Positions 1 to 7,074 of a stretch of 8,242 nucleotides of DNA are shown here, one piece after another. A program made the translations under genes and the position numbers. The DNA lies in the NCBI GenBank assembly GCA_036274615.1, contig DASUFK010000354.1:1-8242 (forward strand). The letters run 5' to 3'. The notes beneath the pieces were generated by a model. That model saw nothing but the letters and a program-made list of their open reading frames with translations, searched no databases and was not told the origin of the DNA. Within the stretch, counting starts at the first letter, position 1, and the number at the start of each line of letters is the position of its first letter. Source of the stretch: FEN-1219 sp036274615. GTDB taxonomy: Bacteria > Pseudomonadota > Gammaproteobacteria > Steroidobacterales > Rariloculaceae.

Positions 1-1809
1 GCAAAAGGCGGGATTTCGGGAGCGTTGTTCAAGGACGTCGTCGCCGGTCGGCTCTCAGCGCAGATTACTCAGCGCGACGGGTTGTTGACCAACGTCAACA
101 CCGGCGAGAAGTTGAACGAGCTCGACAACTACGCCGTGCGCGGCCAGTTGCTCGTCGTGCCGAACGAGCGGCTCGACGTTCGCCTGATCTACGACGTCGG
201 CGATCTCGATTCGTCGTGCTGCACGCAGACCTTCCTGCGCGTCGGCCAGAGCCTGCGCAGCGCGGCGCGTCAATATCCGGCGCTTGCCGCGGGCCTCGGC
301 TATGCGCCGCCGAGCACCGACGTCTACGACCGGTTGAGCGACATCGACGCCCCGCTGCACGTGAACACGCAGGACGGCGGCTTCGCGGCGATCGCCGCGT
401 GGGATTTCGGCGCGACGGCGCTGACGTCGATCTCGGCCTGGCGTTACTGGGACTGGGACGTGGCGAACGACCGCGACTACACGGGCATCCCGATCCAGCT
501 CGTGCAGCGCATCCCGTCGCGGCAGGACCAGTACAGCCAGGAGCTGCGGCTGAATTCGAAGGGCGACGGACGCTTCAACTACGTCGCGGGTCTCTACTGG
601 TTCTCGCAGGAGATCTCGGGCACGCCGATCAGCACTTACGGTCCCGAAGCCGCGTACTGGCTGCTCAACCAGGTCAACTTCACGGTGCCGATCCCGCGCA
701 ATCTGCTCGACGGCTACACCCAGACGGGCAGCTCGGACTTCGAGATGGAGAGCTACGCGCCGTTCGGCGAGGTGAACTACGCGTTCACGAAGCGCCTCAC
801 CGGCACGCTCGGCCTGCGCTACACTCACGAGGACAAGGACGGCGTCTACGCAACCCAGGTCTCGGGCGGCGCGCCGCTCACCGGGTTGCCAGCCGCGACC
901 GCCGCCGAGCTCCTTCGCGCGAAGCTGTCGATCTTCCGGCCGCAGAGCTATACCGTGCACGACGACGGCGCCAACTGGTCGGGCCGCGCCAACGTGGCGT
1001 ACCAGTTCACCGATGATCTGTTCGGTTACGTGAGCTACGCGCACGGCTACAAGTCCGGCGGCCTCAACATGTCGGGCCTGCCGCTCGACGCGGCCAATCA
1101 ACCGACGCTCGCCACGGCCGTGATCAGGGACGAGCAGAACTCCACCTACGAGCTCGGCTTCAAGTCCACGCTGCGCGACGGCAAAGCCAGGCTCAATCTC
1201 GCGGCCTACCACACCGTGGTGGAGGGGTATCAGTCGAACATCGTCTCGAGCCTCGAGACCGCGGCGATCCGCTCGTATCCGGCGAATATCCCGGAGGTCC
1301 GGGTGCAAGGCGTGGAGGCCGACTTCACGACGCTCGTGGTCGACGGCTTCACGCTGCGCTTCTCGCTCGCCTACGCCGACGGCGAGAACACGGATTACCC
1401 CGCGGGCCCGTGCCCGCTCGAGGTGCAGACGGCCGCCACCGTGGCCTGCAACCTCACCGGCGTGCCGCTCGCGGGGCTGTCGGACCTGTCCGGCTCGCTC
1501 GGCTTCGACTACCGCAGGCAGATGGGACGCGGCGAGCTCGTGATCCAGTCCGACACCAACACCCGCAGCGGCTACAACAGCGATACGTCCGGGTCGCGCT
1601 ACACCACGATCGACGGCTTCAGCGTCACGAGTCTGATGCTCGGCTATCGATTCGCCCGCGGCTGGGAGGTGGACGCGTTCGCGCGCAACCTGTTCGACGA
1701 GGAATACATCACCGCGCTCACGATCCAGACCGGCAACTCCGGCCTGATCCTCGGCCAAGCCGGCGAGCCGCGCACGGTGGGAGTGGCGTTCCGCTTCGCC
1801 AAGAACTGA
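1..1809 (+). CDS. TonB-dependent outer-membrane receptor, 5'-truncated by window edge
   Basis: The reading frame is open from base 1 to the TGA at 1807-1809, giving 602 codons. A full receptor is usually 700-850 residues, so the signal peptide, TonB box and most of the plug lie off the left edge. The opening residues (GGISGALFKDVVAGRLSAQ) match the plug-to-barrel junction of the family. The rest alternates amphipathic strands with loops typical of a 22-stranded barrel: repeated aromatic girdle residues, segments such as SYAPFGEVNYAF and GYVSYAHGYKSGG, and the conserved near-terminal NLFDEEY at 1687-1707. The chain ends in VAFRFAKN, close to the usual terminal aromatic needed for outer-membrane insertion. 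Such receptors import siderophores, vitamin B12, sugars or other large organics using TonB-ExbBD energy; the ligand cannot be read here. Cysteines sit as a CC pair (bases 217-222) and as a pair twelve residues apart (1411-1413, 1447-1449), the latter probably in an external loop. The TTG at base 25 is not the true start. Family call very secure. Confidence 0.95.
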   Translation, partial: AKGGISGALFKDVVAGRLSAQITQRDGLLTNVNTGEKLNELDNYAVRGQLLVVPNERLDVRLIYDVGDLDSSCCTQTFLRVGQSLRSAARQYPALAAGLGYAPPSTDVYDRLSDIDAPLHVNTQDGGFAAIAAWDFGATALTSISAWRYWDWDVANDRDYTGIPIQLVQRIPSRQDQYSQELRLNSKGDGRFNYVAGLYWFSQEISGTPISTYGPEAAYWLLNQVNFTVPIPRNLLDGYTQTGSSDFEMESYAPFGEVNYAFTKRLTGTLGLRYTHEDKDGVYATQVSGGAPLTGLPAATAAELLRAKLSIFRPQSYTVHDDGANWSGRANVAYQFTDDLFGYVSYAHGYKSGGLNMSGLPLDAANQPTLATAVIRDEQNSTYELGFKSTLRDGKARLNLAAYHTVVEGYQSNIVSSLETAAIRSYPANIPEVRVQGVEADFTTLVVDGFTLRFSLAYADGENTDYPAGPCPLEVQTAATVACNLTGVPLAGLSDLSGSLGFDYRRQMGRGELVIQSDTNTRSGYNSDTSGSRYTTIDGFSVTSLMLGYRFARGWEVDAFARNLFDEEYITALTIQTGNSGLILGQAGEPRTVGVAFRFAKN

Positions 1810-1863
1810 CGTTGGGGCTTTCCCTTCTCGATTGCAGGGCGAAACTCGCCAACCCGACGAGCC

Positions 1864-1893
1864 TTCATCCCCTTCACCGCCCTGTGGTGTAAT
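1864..1893 (+). promoter_or_regulatory. weak sigma70-like promoter candidate before the monooxygenase gene
   Basis: The 143-base gap between the receptor and the monooxygenase gene contains TGTAAT (1888-1893), which differs from the consensus -10 box at one base and has TG four bases before it. At 18-base spacing lies TTCATC (1864-1869), a poor -35 box with 3 of 6 matches. Downstream are two small GC-rich inverted repeats, 1893-1909 and 1910-1932, which could fold in the leader. I see no convincing rho-independent terminator after the receptor, so readthrough from it is also possible. This is a by-eye match in GC-rich DNA and is weak. Confidence 0.25.
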
Positions 1894-1940
1894 CCGCGTC
1901 AGCAGCGGAGCGCTTGGCCCACCGGGCTGCGCCACACGCG

Positions 1941-1948
1941 AGGAGAAG
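1941..1948 (+). promoter_or_regulatory. ribosome binding site fixing the monooxygenase start
   Basis: AGGAGAAG ends four bases before the ATG at 1953. It is a strong purine-rich Shine-Dalgarno match, and the protein that follows opens directly with the FAD-binding strand. It therefore favours ATG 1953 over the in-frame TTG at 1914, which would add 13 residues (MAHRAAPHARRRT) upstream of the Rossmann fold and has no such site. Confidence 0.75.
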
Positions 1949-1952
1949 AACG

Positions 1953-3863
1953 ATGAAGGTTTGCGTCGTCGGAGCCGGGCCTGCCGGCCTAACCACCATC
2001 AAGCAACTGCTGGACGAAGGCCACGAGGTCGTCTGCTTCGAGAAGGGGCCGAGCATCGGCGGAATTTGGCATCGACACGCCGGCGACGAGGGGGAGATGA
2101 AGGCCTACGACGAGGTCATCCTGTCCATCTCGCTCAAGCTGATGTCGTTCTCGGATTTCATGGTGGACGACAGGCGCTTCGTGGGCCGGCAAGGCTATCT
2201 CGAGTATCTCCAGAGGTACGCCGACGAGTTCGATCTCGCGCGTCACGTTCGCGTCCACTCCGAGGTCACGTCCGTTCGGCGCGTAGGCTACGAATGGCTC
2301 GTATCGGTTCGCTCCGCGGGCGACACGGTAGAGCATTTGTTCGACGCCGTCGCCATCTGCTCGGGCCCGTTCCGCGAGCCCAACATGGACGTCGAGCAGA
2401 TCGCCAACTTCGAGGGCGAGGTCGTTCACTCCTCGCGCTACCGCAACAACGAGCAGTATCGCGGCAAGAAGGTGCTCGTGGTCGGGCTCACCGAATCGGG
2501 CGCCGATATCGTCAGGGAAGTCTCCGACGTCTCGCGCGCGTGCACGCTGTCGATCCGCTCGCGGTCGTTTCTGGTGCCGCGCCTTTTCGCCGGCAAATAC
2601 TCCACGGACATGCTCACGTTCCGGGCGAGTCACTACGAATTCTACGTGCGCGCCTCGGGCGTGCCGTTCCCCATGCCGAGCTTCTTCGAGGACGAGCACA
2701 CCTCGCGGCCGGAGCTGCTCGAGGCGGCCCGAATGTCCGGCCTCATGCTGCTGGGCTTGGGGTCGCTCGGCGGTGCGCAACCGTCGACGCGAGAAACGAT
2801 GAACGGCGTCACGGAGGACGCACCCGACGCCGTCAACAATCTCGGCGAGCCCATGTGGCCGCTCAAGCTCGATCTCGGCACCGATCTCACCGAGGAACAC
2901 GTCGCGCTCATCAACGAGTGGAACCGCGCGTGCAACGAGGGCACGGGGTGCTACATCCCCAAGGTCATCTACTGCAAGAACGTGAGCTTCATCCCGAACG
3001 TCGCGAACGGCAAGATCCGCATCGACGACTCAGGCATCGAGCGCATCGAGGGCCGCACAGTGCGCTTCCGCGGCGGCAGCGCCGAGGAGTTCGATGCGAT
3101 CGTGCTCTGCACCGGGTTCAAGGCCGATTTCTCGCTGCTGCGCGAGCTCGAGATCCCGAAGAACAACGTCCGCAATCTCTACAAGCACGCCTTCCATCCG
3201 GCGTGCGACGGCCGGCTGGCATTCATCGGCTTCACGAGGCCGTTCACCGGCGGAATCCCGATCTGCGCCGAGATGCAGGCACGCTACTTCGCGCTGCTCT
3301 GCAGCGGCAAGCTGCGCCTCCCCGACGACGTTCGCGAGAGGATCGAGCGGGAGAAAGCGTGGGAAGAGAAGTTCATGGAATACAGCCCGCGCCAGATCGA
3401 GTCGATACCGTCGCAGGTGCTGTACCTCGACTCCATCGCCAAGGAAATCGGCTGCCTTCCCGACACGCGCGAGCTCCTCGCCGATCCGCTGCTGCTCGCG
3501 AAGCTCTGGTGTTGCTCGTTCAATCAAATGTCGTATCGGCTCAAGGGGCCGCACAACATGCGCGACGCCGCCCGCGCGGCCATCATGAGAGAAGAGCTGC
3601 CCGCGCGGAGCCCCACGTTCGTCGCCCTGTTCTTGGCGATGTCGTCGTTGTCGAGCTCGGATCACCCCAGAGACGCGGACCTGATCGAGTTCCCATTCGT
3701 GTTGGAGCCGGAGATCGAGGGGATCGTGCGCGCGTCGCTCGAGATGACGGCGCAGCGCGCGGCACGCTTCTTCGGCGGCGAACGCCGCTCGGCCCAGGTC
3801 CTCGATACCAGCGTGCTGCGCGAAGCGGTGGGCTCCGCCGAGACCGCGCGCGAGCTGCGTTAG
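1953..3863 (+). CDS. flavin-containing monooxygenase (FMO-like, class B)
   Basis: This is a 636-residue cytoplasmic FAD/NADPH monooxygenase. Enzymes of this type use a C4a-hydroperoxyflavin to oxygenate soft nucleophiles (N, S) or, in the Baeyer-Villiger branch, ketones. Seen in the sequence: the FAD Rossmann motif GAGPAG at residues 7-12, the acidic end of strand 2 at E30, and GGIW at 36-39. The FMO fingerprint F-x-G-x(3)-H-x(3)-Y lies at 153-163; its final Tyr, where Baeyer-Villiger enzymes have Trp, points to the FMO/N-hydroxylating side. The NADPH Rossmann motif is at 178-183 as GLTESG, with Thr180 replacing the usual second glycine. VLCTGF (384-389) is the ATG-type motif. Residues about 490-545, with LYLDSIAKEIG and YRLKGPH, resemble the C-terminal region of animal FMOs. 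A further tail of about 90 residues follows, unlike the 450-540-residue family norm. The gene lies 143 bases downstream of the receptor gene in the same direction and converges with the efflux operon. Substrate unknown. Confidence 0.92.
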   Translation: MKVCVVGAGPAGLTTIKQLLDEGHEVVCFEKGPSIGGIWHRHAGDEGEMKAYDEVILSISLKLMSFSDFMVDDRRFVGRQGYLEYLQRYADEFDLARHVRVHSEVTSVRRVGYEWLVSVRSAGDTVEHLFDAVAICSGPFREPNMDVEQIANFEGEVVHSSRYRNNEQYRGKKVLVVGLTESGADIVREVSDVSRACTLSIRSRSFLVPRLFAGKYSTDMLTFRASHYEFYVRASGVPFPMPSFFEDEHTSRPELLEAARMSGLMLLGLGSLGGAQPSTRETMNGVTEDAPDAVNNLGEPMWPLKLDLGTDLTEEHVALINEWNRACNEGTGCYIPKVIYCKNVSFIPNVANGKIRIDDSGIERIEGRTVRFRGGSAEEFDAIVLCTGFKADFSLLRELEIPKNNVRNLYKHAFHPACDGRLAFIGFTRPFTGGIPICAEMQARYFALLCSGKLRLPDDVRERIEREKAWEEKFMEYSPRQIESIPSQVLYLDSIAKEIGCLPDTRELLADPLLLAKLWCCSFNQMSYRLKGPHNMRDAARAAIMREELPARSPTFVALFLAMSSLSSSDHPRDADLIEFPFVLEPEIEGIVRASLEMTAQRAARFFGGERRSAQVLDTSVLREAVGSAETARELR

Positions 3864-3885
3864 CGAAAAAGTCGCGCTGCGGCCG

Positions 3886-3973
3886 AAAATAGGGACAGGT
3901 TACTTTTTCGCCGACTGGCCCGCTCTCCGCTTACCAGGCGGTCGGCGGCGAAAAAGTAACCTGTCCCTATTTT
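3886..3973. repeat. perfect 28-bp inverted repeat (REPIN/MITE-like palindromic element)
   Basis: The left arm (3886-3913) and right arm (3946-3973) are perfect reverse complements over 28 bases, separated by 32 bases. The arm core reads GGGACAGGTTAC, followed by a T-run and a GC clamp. Inside the loop CTGG (3915-3918) can pair with CCAG (3934-3937), and CCGAC (3911-3915) with GTCGG (3941-3945), so the whole element can fold into one long hairpin. From memory, AGGGACAGGTTACTTTTT-type palindromes are scattered in many proteobacterial genomes, sometimes near IS200-like Y1 (RAYT) transposases; I could not verify this here. No transposase is present, so if mobile it is non-autonomous. It sits between convergent genes and its right arm overlaps the end of the permease gene. 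Confidence 0.85.
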
Positions 3974-3974
3974 T
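3886..3974. terminator. possible bidirectional terminator formed by the palindrome
   Basis: Transcripts from either side would run into a very stable 28-bp stem. On the plus strand it ends in a short T-rich run (3968-3974); on the minus strand it ends in a TATTTT run (3891-3886). A hairpin with T-runs between convergent genes can end both transcripts. However, the T-runs are inside the stem and the loop is long, so this is not a textbook rho-independent terminator. I see no other terminator for either gene block. Confidence 0.35.
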
Positions 3975-6900
3975 CGGGGGACTGGGGGGCGTGCGCGGGC
4001 GCGCCGGCTCCGTGCGTCACGGTATCATGGCGCCCGCGGAAGACGCGGCCGAGCCACTGCTGGAAGTCGTCGAACACCGTGAAGATCGCGGGCACGATGA
4101 ACAGGCTCATGCCGGTGGAAACGATCAGGCCGCCGATCACCGCCACGCCCATCGGCGCGCGGAACGACGGGTCGCCCGCCCAGCCCATCGCAACCGGCGT
4201 CATGCCGGCGATCATCGCGATGCTCGTCATGATGATCGGGCGCACGCGCTTCGAGCACGAGTCGATCAGCGAGTCGAACCGCGACATGCCGTGATCGCGT
4301 TGCGCCATGATCGCGTACTCCACGATCAGGATCGAGTTCTTGGTCACGATGCCCATGAGCATCAAGAGGCCGATCAGCGAATTGATCGCGAGGCTGTAAC
4401 CGCCGAGCCAGAGCGCCACGGCGGCACCCGCCGCCGACGGCGGCAGCGCCGTCAAGATCGTGACCGGCTGGATGAACTTGTGGAACAGCATCACCAGCAC
4501 GGCGTAGATCGACAGCACGCCGATCGCCATCGCGAGCGCGAACTGGGTGAAGATCTCCGTGATCCAGCGCGCGTTGCCGGTGCGCAGCGGGCGCACGCCC
4601 TCCGGCAGCGACTGCATCGAGGGCAGCTGGTCGATCTTGTCGAGCGCGTCGCCGAGCGCGAGGCCGTTGAGATTGGCGTTCAGCGAGATGTTACGGCTGC
4701 GATCGACGCGCGTGATCTGCGCCGGACCGGCGCCGATCGAGACGTCGGCCACGTTCAGCAGCGGCACGGGGCCGAAGCGGCCCGGCACCGGCAGCAGCTT
4801 GATGCGCTCGAGGTCGCCGCGCGACTTGTCGTTGAGCCGCACGCGAATCGGGATCTGGCGGTTGTCCAAGTTGAACTTCGCGAGGCCCGTGTCCACGTCG
4901 CCGCTCGTGGCGATGCGCGTGACGAGGCTCAGCGTCTCGGTGGTGACGCCTAGCTCCGCGGCGCGGTCGGCGAGCGGCCGGATCACGATCTCCGGCTGCT
5001 GGAGCGACGCGCTGCTCGTGATCGTGCCGATGCCCGGCATCTGCCGCAGCTCGCGCTCGACGTTCGCCGCCGCGCGGTTCAGCGCCGCCGCGTCGTCGCC
5101 GGCGAGCGTGACCGCGAGCCGGTCGGCATCGGAGCCTTCGAACTGGATGCGCGCGCCCGGAATGTCGCGCAGCATCTCGGCGGCTTTGCGCTCGAACGCC
5201 TGCTGCGCGCCGCGCGTGCCGGTGGTGTTCTCGATCGTGATCGTGAGCGCCGCGCGCCGCACGGTGCCCGCGCTGCCGGCTCCGCCGCCGCCGCTGCGGC
5301 CTTGAGTGCCGATTGCGGTATAGACGCTCTTCACGTCCGGGAGCGTGACGAGGCGCTTGCGCACCGTCTCGGCCACGCCGAGCGTGTCGTCGAGCGACGA
5401 GCCCGGGGCGAGCTCGACGGAGAGCCGCGAGAAGCCGTTGTCGCCGGCCGGCGAGAACGCCGTGGGCAGGAACGGAAACACGGCCAGCATCGCGCCGATG
5501 CTCACGGTAGCCACGCCGAGCGTCTTCCAGCGGTGCTGCAGGCACCAGCGCACGCAGTCGAGGTACCAGTGGGTCCACCGCGGCGTCGTGACCGGCTCGT
5601 CGTGCGGTTTCAAGAAGTACGCGGCCATCATCGGCGTAAGCGTCCGCGCCACGAGCAGCGAGAACAGCACCGCCACCGTGACGGTGAACCCGAACGGCCG
5701 GAAGAACTGCCCCGCGATGCCGCTCATGAACGCCACGGGGATGAACACGGCGCAGATCGTGAGCGAGGTGGCGACGACCGCGAGGCCGATCTCGATAGCA
5801 GCTTCCATCGCGGCCTCGCGCGGCGGCTTGCCGTTGCGCAAGTGCCGTACGATGTTCTCGACCTCGACGATGGCGTCGTCCACGAGGATGCCCACGACCA
5901 GCGTGAGCGCGAGCAGCGTGAGGATGTTCAGCGTGAAGCCGAGCGCCCACACGGCCCAGAACGTGGGGATGATCGACAGGGGCAGCGCGATGGCCGACAC
6001 GGCCGTGGCGCGCCAGTCGCGCAAGAACAGGAACACGACGATGATCGCGAGGATCGCGCCCTCGACCAGCATCTCCATCGACGAGTCGTACGAGGTCTGG
6101 ATGTAGCCGACGGTGGACGTGGCCTCGGCGAACTTCACGTTCGGATATTCCTCGGCGAGCTGCTCGACGACTTTCTTGGCTTCCTTCGCCGTGTCGAGCG
6201 CGCTCGCGCCCCAGCTGCGCACGATCTCGAAGCCGATCACGGGCTTGCCGTCGAGGAGCGCCACGGCGCGCTGCTCGCCGGCCTGGTCGCGCACGTCGGC
6301 GATCGTGTCGAGCCGCACGCTGCGGCCGTCGGGCAGCGAGATCGGCAGGCCCGCGAGGTCGTAGACCGACGTGATGATGCCGGTGGTGCGCACGGTCTGC
6401 TCGAGGCCGCCGAGCCGCGCCTCGCCGCCCGGATACTCGGCCTGGATCCGGCGCAGCTGCCGCGACACGTCGCTCGCATTCGCGCCGAGCGCCGCCATGC
6501 GGTCGGGGTCGAGGTCCACACGGATCTCGCGCTGCACGCCGCCCACGCGGGACACGCGGCCGACGCCGGGCACGGAGCTCAACTCGCGCGTGACGGTGAG
6601 GTCCACGAACCACGAGAGCTCGGTGTCGCTCATGCTGTCGGACGCCACGGTCCAGGTCACGAGCGCGCCGCCGGCCGTGGTGTTGCGCGAGATGATCGGC
6701 TCGTTCGCGTCGAGCGGCAGGTCCTGGCGGATGCGCGTGAGCGCGTCGCGCACGTCGTCGAGCGCCTGGGAGAGGTCGGTGCCGAAGCGGAACTCGATGC
6801 TCGTGGTCGACGAGCCTTCGTTGACCGTGGAGGTCATCTGCTCGATGCCGGCGATGGTGGCGACCGCGTCCTCGACCTTGCGCGTGATCTCGGACTCCAT

Positions 6901-7074
6901 CTGCGTGGGCGCCACGCCGGCGTAGCCCACGGACACCGTGATCGCCGGGAACTCGATGTCGGGCCGGTCCTGCACGCCGAGCTTCGGGAAGCTGATGAGG
7001 CCCGCGATCGTGAGGCCGATGAACAGCACGATCACCGGAACCGGGTTGCGTATCGACCAGGTTACGAAATTCAC
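3967..7074 (-). CDS. RND efflux pump inner-membrane permease (HAE-1 family)
   Basis: This 1035-residue proton antiporter is the full usual length of an AcrB/MexB-type trimeric pump, which expels drugs, dyes, detergents or metabolites from periplasm and inner leaflet. The two-fold repeat is clear: a first transmembrane helix at about 12-30, a periplasmic porter domain to about 335, helices 2-6 from about 337, a helix at about 516-535, a second periplasmic domain, then the last five helices from about 842. The proton-relay residues are present: the Asp pair D399-D400 in GILVDDAIV (AcrB D407/D408) and K912 in GIVTKNSIL (AcrB K940). The loop motif normally written F-x-P-x-E-D-x-G appears here as FSPAGDNG. 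A glycine-rich stretch lies at 592-603. The start is a GTG overlapping the adaptor's stop as GTGA, with GGAGG seven bases upstream; the longer frame to 7527 merely runs antiparallel in meaning across the adaptor gene. The stop codon lies within the palindromic repeat. Substrate not predictable. Confidence 0.95.
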   Translation of the reverse strand: MNFVTWSIRNPVPVIVLFIGLTIAGLISFPKLGVQDRPDIEFPAITVSVGYAGVAPTQMESEITRKVEDAVATIAGIEQMTSTVNEGSSTTSIEFRFGTDLSQALDDVRDALTRIRQDLPLDANEPIISRNTTAGGALVTWTVASDSMSDTELSWFVDLTVTRELSSVPGVGRVSRVGGVQREIRVDLDPDRMAALGANASDVSRQLRRIQAEYPGGEARLGGLEQTVRTTGIITSVYDLAGLPISLPDGRSVRLDTIADVRDQAGEQRAVALLDGKPVIGFEIVRSWGASALDTAKEAKKVVEQLAEEYPNVKFAEATSTVGYIQTSYDSSMEMLVEGAILAIIVVFLFLRDWRATAVSAIALPLSIIPTFWAVWALGFTLNILTLLALTLVVGILVDDAIVEVENIVRHLRNGKPPREAAMEAAIEIGLAVVATSLTICAVFIPVAFMSGIAGQFFRPFGFTVTVAVLFSLLVARTLTPMMAAYFLKPHDEPVTTPRWTHWYLDCVRWCLQHRWKTLGVATVSIGAMLAVFPFLPTAFSPAGDNGFSRLSVELAPGSSLDDTLGVAETVRKRLVTLPDVKSVYTAIGTQGRSGGGGAGSAGTVRRAALTITIENTTGTRGAQQAFERKAAEMLRDIPGARIQFEGSDADRLAVTLAGDDAAALNRAAANVERELRQMPGIGTITSSASLQQPEIVIRPLADRAAELGVTTETLSLVTRIATSGDVDTGLAKFNLDNRQIPIRVRLNDKSRGDLERIKLLPVPGRFGPVPLLNVADVSIGAGPAQITRVDRSRNISLNANLNGLALGDALDKIDQLPSMQSLPEGVRPLRTGNARWITEIFTQFALAMAIGVLSIYAVLVMLFHKFIQPVTILTALPPSAAGAAVALWLGGYSLAINSLIGLLMLMGIVTKNSILIVEYAIMAQRDHGMSRFDSLIDSCSKRVRPIIMTSIAMIAGMTPVAMGWAGDPSFRAPMGVAVIGGLIVSTGMSLFIVPAIFTVFDDFQQWLGRVFRGRHDTVTHGAGAPAHAPQSPEK

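Noticed and set aside
25..27. TTG as start of the receptor
   Set aside because: The frame is open to base 1, and the residues there are mid-protein plug-to-barrel sequence with no signal peptide, so the gene simply enters from outside the window.
55..1935. Long open frame of 626 codons on the minus strand across the receptor gene
   Set aside because: It is a mirror of the real gene in GC-rich DNA. The translation is Arg/Ala/Val/His-rich with no recognisable domain, while the plus frame shows clear TonB-receptor motifs.
1832..3892. Plus-strand frame of 686 codons overlapping the monooxygenase
   Set aside because: Arg-rich shadow in another frame with no domain; the monooxygenase frame has all the cofactor motifs and a ribosome binding site.
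3864..3966. A small gene in the convergent spacer
   Set aside because: The spacer is almost entirely palindrome; no start with a ribosome binding site and no plausible peptide.
3886..3973. Two 28-base repeats separated by 32 bases, superficially like a minimal CRISPR array
   Set aside because: The repeats are inverted, not direct, there are only two, and no cas gene is nearby.
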